Source: Bdellovibrionales bacterium | Lineage (GTDB): Bacteria; Pseudomonadota; Alphaproteobacteria; UBA9219 | Direction of reading: 5' to 3' | Assembly (NCBI GenBank): GCA_041662785.1 | Contig: JBAZRW010000005.1 | Coordinates: forward strand, 1 to 64,000 | Length of the DNA stretch: 64,000 bases | Shown: positions 1 to 8,667 of the stretch, one piece after another | Layout of the letters: each line of letters begins with the position of its first letter | Position numbering within the stretch: the first letter of the stretch is position 1 | Program-made: the position numbers and the translations under genes | The notes under the pieces: generated by a model | What the model was told of the DNA's origin: nothing | Databases searched by the model: none | Seen by the model: the letters and a program-made list of their open reading frames with translations, nothing else

Positions 1-86
1 TCGATAGATCGAAAAACATCCACACTTCGGACAGTTTTTGTTGTGACACCTTCAAAAACTCCCTTTTCCTCAAATCTATCATAAAC

Positions 87-188
87 TTATACGAAATCTA
101 CCCACACCTTTTTGATCATTATGCCGCCGTTTGCATTTTCTGCACCATGAGGCAATAGAACACCGCCCGGAATCAACATCACGCTCAT
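87..188 (-). CDS. Possible small protein downstream of kdsA (33 aa)
   Basis: An ATG frame of 33 codons starts 13 nt after the kdsA stop on the same strand. A strong Shine-Dalgarno stretch (AGGAGAAGGGG) lies just before its ATG and overlaps the end of kdsA. The peptide begins MSVMLIPGGVLLPHG and has no recognisable domain or membrane segment. The ribosome site and the operon position are the only support; it could also be the start of a longer gene broken by a frameshift. Bases 1-86 show nothing else I can call. Confidence 0.35.
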   Translation of the reverse strand: MSVMLIPGGVLLPHGAENANGGIMIKKVWVDFV

Positions 189-201
189 ACCCCTTCTCCT
201 T

Positions 202-1053
202 TTAAGTGTTTTTACCACTTTGCTTAGCAAGGGCATCAAAGGCAAGAAGATTTTCGATCAGCGCGGGGAAATCCTTAAACGCCACCATATTGGGGCCATC
301 CGAGGGCGCATGATCGGGATCGGGATGCGTTTCGATAAAGACTGCCGCCACACCCACGGCCACCGCCGCACGCGCCAGAGCCGAGACAAAGCGGCGCTCG
401 CCGCCGCTGCACTCGCCCTTGCCACCGGGTTGTTGCACCGAATGGGTCGCATCGAAAACGACGGGATAGCCCGTCTCGGCCATGATCGGCAGGCTGCGCA
501 TATCGGACACAAGTGTGTTGTAGCCAAAGCTCACGCCGCGCTCACACAGCATCAGGCGCTCATTGCCCGTAGAGGCAATCTTGGCGGCCACGTTCTTCAT
601 ATCCCATGGCGCAAGAAACTGGCCCTTCTTCACGTTGATCGCGCGGCCTGTCTGCCCTGCGGCCAAAAGCAAATCCGTTTGACGACATAAGAAGGCAGGG
701 ATTTGCAGAACGTCCACGGCCTCGGCCACCCGAGCAACTTGCGCGATTTCATGAATATCGGTCAGAACGGGCAGCCCAGACGTCTCACGCACTTCGGCAA
801 AAATCGGCAAGGATTCATCAAGTCCAATCCCGCGTTGCGTATTGATCGAGCTTCGGTTCGCCTTATCAAACGATGTTTTATAGATCATGCCGACATCGTA
901 CTTGCGGCCCAGCTCTGCAATCGCGGCGCTCATCTCCAGCGCTTGTTGGCGCGATTCCATCTGGCACGGCCCCGCGATAAACGTCAGCTTGCGATCATTC
1001 GCAATCGTCATCGAGCCGCCCTTGGGCAAAGCAATGTCAACAGATTTAGGCAT
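202..1053 (-). CDS. kdsA: 3-deoxy-8-phosphooctulonate synthase (Kdo-8-P synthase)
   Basis: Condenses phosphoenolpyruvate with arabinose 5-phosphate to make Kdo-8-phosphate, the precursor of the Kdo sugars of the LPS inner core; cytosolic. The 283 aa length is normal for the family. FIAGPCQMES at residues 25-34 and KTSFDKANRSS near 59-69 are the family's active-site segments. The cysteine in GPC (about residue 30) is the position that separates metal-dependent KdsA enzymes from the E. coli type, which has Asn there, so this one is probably metal-dependent. It is last in psd-pssA-kdsA; its ATG overlaps the pssA stop by 8 nt, suggesting translational coupling. Confidence 0.96.
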   Translation of the reverse strand: MPKSVDIALPKGGSMTIANDRKLTFIAGPCQMESRQQALEMSAAIAELGRKYDVGMIYKTSFDKANRSSINTQRGIGLDESLPIFAEVRETSGLPVLTDIHEIAQVARVAEAVDVLQIPAFLCRQTDLLLAAGQTGRAINVKKGQFLAPWDMKNVAAKIASTGNERLMLCERGVSFGYNTLVSDMRSLPIMAETGYPVVFDATHSVQQPGGKGECSGGERRFVSALARAAVAVGVAAVFIETHPDPDHAPSDGPNMVAFKDFPALIENLLAFDALAKQSGKNT

Positions 1054-1804
1054 GGAAGGCTCCTTCGCTTTCTTTTTTGGCGCGTGCGCGGTAGCTCAAC
1101 CACCCCACGGGAATCATCACGAAATAGAGGGCTGACATCACCGACAGCGTCACCCACGTGTTGGTAAACAGGCCCGCAACAAGGAGGCAGACAGCCGCCA
1201 TAATCGGCGCGACAAGAACGCGGGGCACGCGCCTTCCCTTCATCGCAAGGGTGGGAAGGCGGCTTACCATCAAGCCACCCGCAAGGATCATCCACACAGC
1301 AAGCAGCGCGGGCGCGGGGCGCATCGCCTCGCCGAACTCGTTGAACAAGAACAAGGGCAAAAGAACAAGCCCTGCCCCCGCCGGAGCCGGAACGCCCGTA
1401 AAATAGCCCTTTGTCCATTTGGGCGCGGTAAGGTCCTCTAGCATCGTGTTAAACCGCGCAAGGCGAAGGGCCGAGCAAGCGGCAAAGACCAGCGCCGCCG
1501 TCCATCCAAACGCGCCACCGCCCGATGACAGATTCCACAGATACAAAACAAGCGCAGGCGCAACGCCAAAGCTGGTTAGGTCGGCAAGCGAGTCAAGCTC
1601 GGCCCCAAACTTGGAGGTTGTGCCCAGCATCCGCGCCACGCGACCATCCAGAATATCGAAGACAGAGGCGATCACAATGGCCAGTGCGGCAATGTCCCAC
1701 CGCTCTTGCATCGCAAAACGAACCGCCGTCAGCCCCCCAAAGAAGGACACCATCGTGAGCATGTTGGGCAAAAGACGCGATAAAGGATATTCTTTCATGG
1801 TCAT
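1046..1804 (-). CDS. pssA: CDP-diacylglycerol--serine O-phosphatidyltransferase
   Basis: Makes phosphatidylserine from CDP-diacylglycerol and serine in the inner membrane, the step before Psd. The CDP-alcohol phosphotransferase signature is visible: DILDGRVARMLG followed by GAELDSLAD, supplying the conserved DG..AR....G...D...D residues. Several hydrophobic helices follow. I chose the ATG at 1804 (MTMKEYP) because AAGGG precedes it and it clears the psd stop; an upstream frame start at 1846 would overlap psd by 17 nt and adds a non-family N-terminus. It sits between psd and kdsA in one operon. Confidence 0.95.
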   Translation of the reverse strand: MTMKEYPLSRLLPNMLTMVSFFGGLTAVRFAMQERWDIAALAIVIASVFDILDGRVARMLGTTSKFGAELDSLADLTSFGVAPALVLYLWNLSSGGGAFGWTAALVFAACSALRLARFNTMLEDLTAPKWTKGYFTGVPAPAGAGLVLLPLFLFNEFGEAMRPAPALLAVWMILAGGLMVSRLPTLAMKGRRVPRVLVAPIMAAVCLLVAGLFTNTWVTLSVMSALYFVMIPVGWLSYRARAKKESEGAFHA

Positions 1805-1829
1805 AAACCCTTTTTTGTTGACCTTAAAA

Positions 1830-2534
1830 TTAGCGCACTTCGCCAACGCGACGAGGCTCCTCGCTTGTCATATCGGCCAGAATCGTCTCGCCACCCAAAA
1901 CGCGCTGTCCCACGCAAACGAGCGGTTTGATGCCCATAGGCAAATAAACATCTGTGCGGCTGCCAAAGCGGATCAATCCAAAGCGCTCGCCCGCCTGCAA
2001 CTTTTGCGATGGAACAACACTGCACAAAATGCGCCGCGCGATAAGCCCCGCGATTTGCACAACACCCATTTTTTGTCCAGCATAGGGATGCTCGCCACTC
2101 ATGGTGATCGCCAGCGCGTTGCGCTCGTTATCGACGCTCGCCTTATCCAGCGAGGCATTCACGAACTTGCCCGCACGGTAGCCAATATAGGCCACCTCGC
2201 CATCGACAGGCGAGCGGTTCACATGCACATCGAACACGTTGAGAAAAATACTGATGCGCGTGCGCGGTTCCTCACCAAGGCCCAAATCCGCTTCAGGCAC
2301 GACGTCAGCAATCAGGCACACACGCCCGTCTGCAGGGCTGACGACAAGGCCAGAACGCACAGGCGTCACGCGGGCAGGATCGCGGAAGAAATAGACAACC
2401 CAGCCCAAAAGAATAAGGCCGACCATCAAGGTCACACCCCCAAAAAGGGATAAGAAAACAGCTATAAGCGCAGCGATGCCGATAAAAGGCCAACCCGCCG
2501 GATGAATAAAAGATAGAAAGCCGTTGTTTTTCAT
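1830..2534 (-). CDS. psd: Phosphatidylserine decarboxylase, short form
   Basis: Decarboxylates phosphatidylserine to phosphatidylethanolamine at the inner membrane using a pyruvoyl group produced by self-cleavage. At 234 aa it is the short PSD-A type found beside pssA in many alphaproteobacteria. It has two N-terminal hydrophobic segments (about 15-35 and 36-50), the DVHVNRSP motif near 102-109, and the cleavage site RFGSR with Gly191/Ser192, where Ser becomes the pyruvoyl group. It is the first gene of psd-pssA-kdsA, so the operon would supply PE and LPS precursors together. Confidence 0.95.
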   Translation of the reverse strand: MKNNGFLSFIHPAGWPFIGIAALIAVFLSLFGGVTLMVGLILLGWVVYFFRDPARVTPVRSGLVVSPADGRVCLIADVVPEADLGLGEEPRTRISIFLNVFDVHVNRSPVDGEVAYIGYRAGKFVNASLDKASVDNERNALAITMSGEHPYAGQKMGVVQIAGLIARRILCSVVPSQKLQAGERFGLIRFGSRTDVYLPMGIKPLVCVGQRVLGGETILADMTSEEPRRVGEVR

Positions 2535-2632
2535 AGAAATCCCCTAGCTGTTAGAAGCGGCATAGACTAGCAGAATTCGGACTTGTTTGAAAAGGACTGA
2601 AATGGAAGAAAAAACACAAGATTCCGAATCGC

Positions 2633-3477
2633 CTAACGAGCAAGGACTTTTGCCGGAACAATTCCTCCGCCCCAACGCGCAGGATGGACGGCATAAAAAC
2701 GCTCAAGCCCAAAGTCACGGATTATTTCCTGCTTGCGGCGTTCTTGGACGGGGGTAAGGACAGGAAGATCACCAGCAGAAGTCACAAGGGCACGCTCGGT
2801 TTGATAAAAGCGCAACCTATCCACAAAATCCTGCCACGCCGGTGCAGGCGTGACCATTTCTTGTTCGGCGCGACGGAAGGTCATGGAAAGCTCGCTCAGA
2901 CAGGCAAGGTTGTAGGCTTCGTCGGGATGCACGTCGTTATACATCTGCCGAACAGCCTTCATATCCATTTTATTGAAAACCTCGATAGATGGATTGGCAA
3001 CCAACGTTGGCAGTTCATAACGCCGAAACACTTTACTTTTCGATGCGCCGCAAATCGCTGTTGCGACTTCACGGAACGGCAGACCGGCAAACAACTTTGA
3101 TACGCCACCCCAAACAGTTATGTAAGAAGCATTAAGAATTTCTTTGAGAATATAGGGTTTAGATGGCCATCAACAAAAGGCGCATAAACGGCTTCAAAAT
3201 AAGGGAACAGATTCTTTGTCTCAAGCCACGTCCCAGCTCGCGTATGATTAATACGCGTTCCGCGCAGACGCAAAGCCATGCCTTCGGAACGGGTGTTGTT
3301 ATCAGCAAAGTGGTGGCCTTTATAATCAACGTTCAATTCTTGATAAACTTTATCCCATGACCCTGAATAGATAATGCCAAGCGGCAAATGCGCCATGGCA
3401 CGGGCAAGACCTGCGCGAAGAACAATCCTGACAACGCGGTCACGATAGGCGGCTGCAAAAAGGCCAGCTTTCGGCAT
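2633..3477 (-). pseudogene. Unrecognised gene split by a frameshift
   Basis: Two abutting frames look like one gene of about 280 codons. The upstream part (3118-3477, 119 aa, begins MPKAGLFAAAYRDRV) has a good AGGAG site 7 nt before its ATG. It ends at a TAA at 3118, ten codons after a shift near AAGAAATTC (about 3140). In the neighbouring frame the reading continues without a stop (KEILNASYITVWGGVSKL) straight into the downstream part (2633-3094), which has no ribosome site of its own. A one-base deletion or a sequencing error explains this best. I recognise no domain; the protein has no signal peptide or membrane segment. Confidence 0.6.
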
Positions 3478-3602
3478 CGTACGCTCCTGCTTTAAAAAGA
3501 AGTGACGATTAACCGAGAGCCGCTGCTCTGATAAGCTGCCTAATCCTAATATGATACTGCCCTTCGACCTCTAAAGGCATAAAACGAAGATCGGTGCGAA
3601 TA

Positions 3603-4025
3603 TCATTCGTCTATTTCTGGGTCAGGATGTCCATCGAAGAAAGGGATGACGTCCTTAATATCCCATTTGCCTGTAGCATCGATAAGACCGGCAACATCCT
3701 TCGTGCCCAAAAGATCACCTATTGGAAAATCTTTCCTTAGCTTCATAACGCCATAATGACCGATTGTGGCATACTCTTTGCCTTCAAACTTTGTCGGATC
3801 AGAAAGAGAGTCGACATAATATAATTGTCCGTCAGGGTTTCCTTTTTCGCGCACGATCATGCCGCGTCCGCCATACTCCATGATTGAGGCATGTTCTTTG
3901 TCTCTACAAGTGCTCAGGCACTCGTATTTGCGCTCTTTTTTGTTGACGGGCACTTTGTCAATCCATTGCTTTGCCAATGTGACAACGTGGCTAAGGCCAT
4001 TGGCAATGTTAATTTTCCTGCTCAT
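3603..4025 (-). CDS. Hypothetical protein (140 aa)
   Basis: I do not recognise this protein. It begins MSRKINIANGLSHVV after a GGGGAT stretch at ribosome-site distance. It is soluble, lysine-rich near residues 25-35, holds two cysteines in ECLSTCRDKEH (about 35-45), and ends in an acidic tail (PDPEIDE). It lies on the same strand as the frameshifted gene 2633-3477 with a 125 nt gap in which I see nothing definite. Both genes lack family signatures, which suggests lineage-specific accessory genes. Confidence 0.55.
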   Translation of the reverse strand: MSRKINIANGLSHVVTLAKQWIDKVPVNKKERKYECLSTCRDKEHASIMEYGGRGMIVREKGNPDGQLYYVDSLSDPTKFEGKEYATIGHYGVMKLRKDFPIGDLLGTKDVAGLIDATGKWDIKDVIPFFDGHPDPEIDE

Positions 4026-4249
4026 GATACATCCCCTTTCAATACCTTGTCAAAATGCTTTCATCTTTTGTTAACTAATGACGATGGCCTTCTCAGCTAA
4101 AGCCTAGCAAAAGAACGTAAACGAACCGTAACGAAGCGCGGATTTAGGTCGTAAAATTATTAAAATTCCCCTCCCAATTTTAAAGACCTGTTAAAGTTTA
4201 TTGCTTAAAATGCCATGACACCTCATCTTTTTGGTCACAGTCCCTCACA

Positions 4250-4738
4250 ATGTCCAGCCTTGACCCCTCCACCGCATATGGTCGCCCTCTTGCCTCATTG
4301 GGGGTCTTGTCCTCTATGACGGAGTCTAACGATTCGAATTCGAAAAAATGCGTATCGCTTATTGCCGATACAGACCAATTTATTCGACAAGTCATTGTCC
4401 CTCACGTCAGCAATCTAAGTTTTGAAGTCGATGGCGTCCTATATAACGCTCGTCATGTTCCGAACGGCGCAACCGCGCAGCTTGTTATTTGGGGCACGCT
4501 GGGGTTCTTGCCCTACTCCGTGACATCGGTGGAAAAAAGGGAGAATCTTATTACCCTTTTAGAAGGCACACGCGCCCTGCCCGTCGTGACTTTTGGCATT
4601 GATCGCGAAATGAAGATTATCGTCAGCGGAACCTACACCATTCCTACCCCGCCAACACCGACCTATCTTTTTCATCCCCTCACGCAGTTTTTGCAGGAAT
4701 CAAGGGCTTTTACCCGTCTTATTGGCTCTTTTCTATAA
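4250..4738 (+). CDS. Hypothetical protein (up to 162 aa)
   Basis: An open frame on the plus strand with no domain I can name. The centre (about residues 55-130) alternates beta-like hydrophobic segments, and it ends TRLIGSFL. The start is uncertain: ATG 4250 has no clear ribosome site, and an internal ATG at 4316 (MTESNDSN) is about as likely. The 224 nt upstream (4026-4249) is AT-rich and probably carries the divergent promoters for this gene and the minus-strand gene at 3603. It is read away from those genes and stops 70 nt before the LOG gene. Confidence 0.5.
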   Translation: MSSLDPSTAYGRPLASLGVLSSMTESNDSNSKKCVSLIADTDQFIRQVIVPHVSNLSFEVDGVLYNARHVPNGATAQLVIWGTLGFLPYSVTSVEKRENLITLLEGTRALPVVTFGIDREMKIIVSGTYTIPTPPTPTYLFHPLTQFLQESRAFTRLIGSFL

Positions 4739-4808
4739 TTCTGGTGACGACCTGTTAAGAAATGACAGGCTATAATGTCCATTGGAAAACCCCAAGCAGG
4801 ACAAGACA

Positions 4809-5393
4809 TTGACCATAGAATCCGTTTGCGTTTACTGCGGTTCGTCGAACCACGTTGACGCTGTTTACAAAGAAGCCGCCCATGCTATTGGAACGGCCTT
4901 GGCCCAAAACAACCTGCGCCTTATTTACGGTGGAGGGCATGTCGGCCTTATGGGGATCATCGCCGATTCCGTCTTGGCCTCTGGCGGCGAAGTCACGGGC
5001 ATCATCCCCGAACATATCCGCGCCCATGAAATGCAGCATACCGGCCTGACGGAACTCATCGTCGTTGATGACATGCACACACGCAAGAACATGATGGCCG
5101 AGAAAGCCGATGCTTTTGTTGTTTTACCCGGTGGCTTTGGCACACTGGATGAAGCGTTTGAGATTCTGACATGGAAACAATTGGGGCTTCACACCAAGCC
5201 CGTCGTGTTTTTTGACGTCAATGGTTTCTGGCAGCCTGCTTTTCAACTCATCAATCATCTGGTGGACAAAAAATTCGCCATGCCTGACAACCTGCTTATT
5301 TTTAAGCCCGTGACAACGGTCGAAGCCATGCTTGAGGCGCTTAACACCCCCGCGACCTTTAGCTGTAATCCCGAAGAAAAGTGGGGACGGTAG
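4809..5393 (+). CDS. LOG family protein (nucleoside monophosphate phosphoribohydrolase-like)
   Basis: Rossmann-fold protein of the LOG/TIGR00730 family, whose characterised members cleave cytokinin riboside 5'-monophosphates or other nucleotides to base and ribose phosphate; the bacterial role is often unknown. The N-terminus reads VCVYCGSS, the family's usual opening, and the signature PGGFGTLDE (about residues 107-115) holds the catalytic Arg/Glu region together with RKNMM just before it. I use TTG 4809 because AGCAGGA lies 7 nt upstream and it gives the expected N-terminus; TTG 4782 in the same frame is an alternative. A TATAAT box at 4771-4776 may be its -10. Confidence 0.88.
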   Translation: MTIESVCVYCGSSNHVDAVYKEAAHAIGTALAQNNLRLIYGGGHVGLMGIIADSVLASGGEVTGIIPEHIRAHEMQHTGLTELIVVDDMHTRKNMMAEKADAFVVLPGGFGTLDEAFEILTWKQLGLHTKPVVFFDVNGFWQPAFQLINHLVDKKFAMPDNLLIFKPVTTVEAMLEALNTPATFSCNPEEKWGR

Positions 5394-5401
5394 AACCGTC
5401 C
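5385..5401. terminator. Short hairpin between convergent LOG gene and accA
   Basis: GGACGG and CCGTCC flank a five-base loop that contains the LOG stop codon. There is no T-run, so a role as terminator between the two convergent genes is only a guess. Confidence 0.25.
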
Positions 5402-5411
5402 TAGACTCGGC

Positions 5412-6365
5412 TCAGCTCAGTCCCTTTTGCCCCATCGCCAGAAACTTGGCATGGCGGCGCTCTAGTAGCGTTTTCCCATCATAGCCCATCAGGACGCTCA
5501 TCTCATGCGCGATGGCCTTGCTCACGGCATCAAAAACGACTTGAGGCTGGCGATGCGCGCCGCCCAAAGGCTCGGGGATAATCTGGTCAATCACGCCAAG
5601 CTGCAATAAATCCTGCGCCGTCAGACGCAGGGCGGCGGCAGCTTCGCCCGCCTGATCGCGGCTGCGCCACAAAATCGACGCACACCCTTCGGGAGAAATA
5701 ACAGAGTAAATAGCATGCTCCATCATCATCACATGGTCGCCCGCCGCAATGGCAATCGCGCCGCCTGATCCGCCCTCACCGATCACAACCGTGATCAAGG
5801 GAACCTCAACACTAAGGCAAACCTCAATGGAACGAGCAATCGCCTCGGCCTGCCCCCGTGCCTCGGCCTCAACGCCCGGAAAAGCGCCTGCCGTATCCAC
5901 AAAGGTCACAATCGGCAAGTTGAACCGCTCGGCAAGATGCATAAGGCGCTGAGCCTTACGATAACCTTCCGGCTTGGCCATGCCAAAGTTGTGACGGATG
6001 CGGCTTTCCGTATCGTGTCCGCGTTCCTGTCCAATGATCACGCAGGCCTGCCCCGCGATGCGGCCAAGACCGCCGATGATCGCCTGATCCTCGGCAAAAG
6101 CGCGGTCGCCCGCCAGCGCGGTAAAATCGGTCACCATCGCGCCAATATAGTCAAGGCAATGGGGTCTGTCGGGATGCCGCGCCACCTGCACCTTTTGTGC
6201 AGGGGTCAAGCGTCCATAGAGGCCGCGCAGCTGCTTTTCGACCTTGGTTTGAAGGCGAGCAACCTCATCGACAATATTCACTTGGCCGTCATCCGACAGA
6301 TGGCGAAGCTCTTCGATCTTGGCTTCCATCTCTGCGACAGGTTTTTCAAACTCTAGCACTTGCAT
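5412..6365 (-). CDS. accA: Acetyl-CoA carboxylase carboxyltransferase subunit alpha
   Basis: Alpha half of the carboxyltransferase that moves CO2 from biotin on AccB to acetyl-CoA, giving malonyl-CoA for fatty acid synthesis; works as an alpha2-beta2 complex with AccD. The N-terminus LEFEKPVAEMEAKIEELR and the segment IGQERGHDTESRIRHNFG followed by PEGYRKA are characteristic of AccA. The oxyanion-hole glycines are in GEGGSGGAIAI. The start at ATG 6365 gives the usual MxxLEFEKP opening and 317 aa; the frame is open 54 nt further upstream but that extension is not family-like. accD is not in the window. Confidence 0.96.
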   Translation of the reverse strand: MQVLEFEKPVAEMEAKIEELRHLSDDGQVNIVDEVARLQTKVEKQLRGLYGRLTPAQKVQVARHPDRPHCLDYIGAMVTDFTALAGDRAFAEDQAIIGGLGRIAGQACVIIGQERGHDTESRIRHNFGMAKPEGYRKAQRLMHLAERFNLPIVTFVDTAGAFPGVEAEARGQAEAIARSIEVCLSVEVPLITVVIGEGGSGGAIAIAAGDHVMMMEHAIYSVISPEGCASILWRSRDQAGEAAAALRLTAQDLLQLGVIDQIIPEPLGGAHRQPQVVFDAVSKAIAHEMSVLMGYDGKTLLERRHAKFLAMGQKGLS

Positions 6366-6445
6366 CAAAACCAACCTTGCTGTTACTGAAACTTCCTTGA
6401 ACCTACCACGGTCACGCACTTAAAGGCAAATAAGAGAATGGAGCC

Positions 6446-6889
6446 CTATCCATTTAAAACAAAAGAATAATTAATGGCATCGACCGCTTTCCCTTGCCGC
6501 TGGTAATAGCGCGGACGGAAGCCAAAGGGCATAAACCCCGCGCCCTCATAAAGACGGCGCGCCGCCATATTATCACAAGCCACATCCAGAAAAACCATGC
6601 CCACCGCTTGCGCAGCCAGAATATGGCCTATCATCTGCCGCCCCAACCCCGCCCGCCGATGGGAAGGATGAACGCCGATGGTTAGAATTTCCGTTTCATC
6701 CCCGCTTGTCTGGACAAGGTAAAAAGCGACCATCGTCTCCCCCTCAAACCAGCCATGCCCCTTCGTTGTGGGCAGGGAAAGGCTTCCCTTAATCTGCTCT
6801 TCGCTCCACGCTTCCTCGCCAAAGCAAAGGGCGTCCAGCGCTGCAAGCACCGGAACATCCCCGTCAACTAGAGCGCGAGAATTCCCCAT
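6446..6889 (-). CDS. rimI: Ribosomal-protein-alanine N-acetyltransferase RimI-like (GNAT)
   Basis: GNAT-fold acetyltransferase; in E. coli RimI acetylates the N-terminal alanine of ribosomal protein S18. The acetyl-CoA pyrophosphate-binding motif appears as HRRAGLG after the beta-strand LTIGVHP, and NMAARRLYEGAGFMPFGFRPRYY is the RimI-like C-terminal block, with the Tyr used as general acid. It follows tsaB directly, an arrangement common in proteobacteria. ATG 6889 begins one base after the tsaB stop with AGGGG about 10 nt upstream; a GTG at 6907 is an alternative. Substrate assignment rests on family and context. Confidence 0.87.
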   Translation of the reverse strand: MGNSRALVDGDVPVLAALDALCFGEEAWSEEQIKGSLSLPTTKGHGWFEGETMVAFYLVQTSGDETEILTIGVHPSHRRAGLGRQMIGHILAAQAVGMVFLDVACDNMAARRLYEGAGFMPFGFRPRYYQRQGKAVDAINYSFVLNG

Positions 6890-6890
6890 A

Positions 6891-7553
6891 TCAAACCGTC
6901 CCCTCACACCGTTTGACCGTCACATCGGGGGGCCGCAGATAAAAGGGACGCGGCAAAAAGGCGGGATCACCCTCGCCCGCTTCTGCGGCCAATCGGGCGC
7001 AGGTGATAGCCTCAACCTCACTGCTGCGCGGCAGAAAGCGCGAAGCTTCCACGCCCGCCCCCGCTAACGCAAGAGCGCCATCGCCCGCAATCATCAAGGA
7101 ACGGTCGTGAGCCAGTTTAGCGGCAATCTCATCAGCGGTCAGTAACGCTGGCTCTAGCGGCAACGCATTAGCCGGATAAAGGCAGCAATACAATTCGCGC
7201 CGACGCGATTCCAAAACAACCAACAGGGCCTTTGAAAAAGTTTTATTCTGTTCCCTGTAAAGCGCGAAGCGATCTACGCCCAGAACCGGCTTACCCGCCG
7301 CAAAGCCAATCCCTTGCGCTGTTGCAAGGCCTATCCTAAGCCCCGTAAAACTGCCCGGCCCACGCGTCACGGCGATGCGGTCAAGGTCGGCATAGGTTAT
7401 GCCCGCCTGCGTCATGACCGTCTGAACCATCGGTATCAGCCGCGCATCCTGCCCACGCTCCATCTCTTCGATGGCTTGCGCGGCCACGGCTCCATCGTGC
7501 CATAGGCACACGCTGCACAAGGCGCTGGCACAATCGAGGGATAGAATTCTCAT
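6891..7553 (-). CDS. tsaB: tRNA threonylcarbamoyladenosine biosynthesis protein TsaB
   Basis: Non-catalytic partner of TsaD in making t6A at position 37 of ANN-decoding tRNAs. The N-terminus MRILSLDCASALCSV is the ASKHA-fold phosphate-1 strand of the TsaB/YeaZ family, and TRGPGSFTGLRIGLATAQG (about residues 60-80) is the most diagnostic block. The ATG at 7553 overlaps the stop of the upstream gene as ATGA, which fixes the start and suggests coupling; 220 aa is typical. It lies between eipB and rimI. tsaD, tsaC and tsaE are elsewhere. Confidence 0.94.
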   Translation of the reverse strand: MRILSLDCASALCSVCLWHDGAVAAQAIEEMERGQDARLIPMVQTVMTQAGITYADLDRIAVTRGPGSFTGLRIGLATAQGIGFAAGKPVLGVDRFALYREQNKTFSKALLVVLESRRRELYCCLYPANALPLEPALLTADEIAAKLAHDRSLMIAGDGALALAGAGVEASRFLPRSSEVEAITCARLAAEAGEGDPAFLPRPFYLRPPDVTVKRCEGTV

Positions 7554-8431
7554 TGCGCCGCTGCCCCACTGGGACATGTATAAGCGGGGTAAGATTCCAG
7601 CTTCACCAAAGAGCCTTCGATGGTAAAATCAGCATAGTCAATGCTGATCGATCGGGCGATGCCGTTGGGCTGCATGAGCATTGCCATTTCATAGTCCGGC
7701 TCACTGTCCGGCCTATCCGGTTTATAAAAAGCGAGGCGCATGGGCCAAGCCTGCTCCGTCAACAAAGGATTGCCCTTAAGCTCGGCCACGATGGTCGCCT
7801 CATCCCTACGCTCAAGGCGCGGGCCAATAAAGGCGCTGATATCAACAATGCCTTCCACATCCGCCCCATCAAAAACGCGCTGGGAGAACATCTTCTCGCC
7901 CGCCTGCGCCTTTTGTAAAATCATCAACGTGTGCGCAGCGGGAAAAACAACATCCCCGTTAATCGCAATATCCTTTTTATCCATCGGCACAGAATAATGC
8001 GCGACACCCTTTCTTTTTTCGTCTAGCTTGACGCGCCCCCGAAAGGCCTCATCCTCCTCACCGCCGACCAAGCGCTTAACCTGAAACTCAAACGAGCGTC
8101 CGTCTTTAGACTCCCATGTTGCGGCGGGACTAACGATGTCAGAGGCCTCTCCCTCGGCATAAGAAATATGCAGTTGCATCGTCTGCTGGACGGCCCATCC
8201 ATCGCAGGTGTCTTGCCAATCAAACGCCATCATGCCGTCAATAGCCGCGACACCGTTGCTCGCCTTGGTTTTTCCAAGCCTCATCTTATACAGCGCCTTA
8301 TGCGGCACAACAGAAGGAGCCACAACAGACGCCAAAGGCGCAACCGCCCCCGCGCCAGCCTTCTCCTGCGCAACGCAGGGAACAGCCAACGAAAGCCAAA
8401 AAGCGATCAAGAAAAGAAACCGTGTCATCAT
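7550..8431 (-). CDS. EipB-family (DUF1849) periplasmic envelope integrity protein
   Basis: Alphaproteobacterial periplasmic protein of the EipB family; in Brucella EipB supports envelope integrity and binds a TPR partner. A signal peptide covers about residues 1-22 (FLFLIAFWLSLAVPCVA). The mature protein starts with HKALYKMRLGKT and contains DTCDGWAVQQTMQLH, the conserved first cysteine region; the second cysteine is in YPAYTCPSG near the C-terminus, matching the family's single disulfide. Two ATGs (8431, 8428) are possible starts. It overlaps tsaB by 4 nt. The assignment is by motif memory, not by search. Confidence 0.8.
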   Translation of the reverse strand: MMTRFLFLIAFWLSLAVPCVAQEKAGAGAVAPLASVVAPSVVPHKALYKMRLGKTKASNGVAAIDGMMAFDWQDTCDGWAVQQTMQLHISYAEGEASDIVSPAATWESKDGRSFEFQVKRLVGGEEDEAFRGRVKLDEKRKGVAHYSVPMDKKDIAINGDVVFPAAHTLMILQKAQAGEKMFSQRVFDGADVEGIVDISAFIGPRLERRDEATIVAELKGNPLLTEQAWPMRLAFYKPDRPDSEPDYEMAMLMQPNGIARSISIDYADFTIEGSLVKLESYPAYTCPSGAAAQ

Positions 8432-8667
8432 GGGGGCACAGCCTATCACGATTATCAGGGGCGCATATATGAAGAAAATAAGACGCGGGCGGCAAAAAAT
8501 GCCTGCAGCCTTCGTATCTTGCGCGCCATAAGGCTGATCCGCACCGCAAAGGCATTGCGCCGTATCGGCAATGTTTCTTTTATAATCATCGCGTTAGTTG
8601 ATCACCCCTCTGTTTGGCCTGAGTTTTGCACAGCCTGTGGATAAGACATAACCAATGGAGATTTTCG

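Noticed and set aside
1419..2453. 344-codon open frame on the plus strand
   Set aside because: It is antisense to psd and pssA, which are certain; composition is Arg/Ala/His rich as expected for the complement of such genes.
4771..4776. TATAAT as a full promoter for the LOG gene
   Set aside because: A perfect -10, but no acceptable -35 at 16-18 nt; noted only within the gene entry.
8469..8531. 20-codon frame beginning MKKIRRGRQK upstream of the diguanylate cyclase
   Set aside because: No ribosome site and too short to support.
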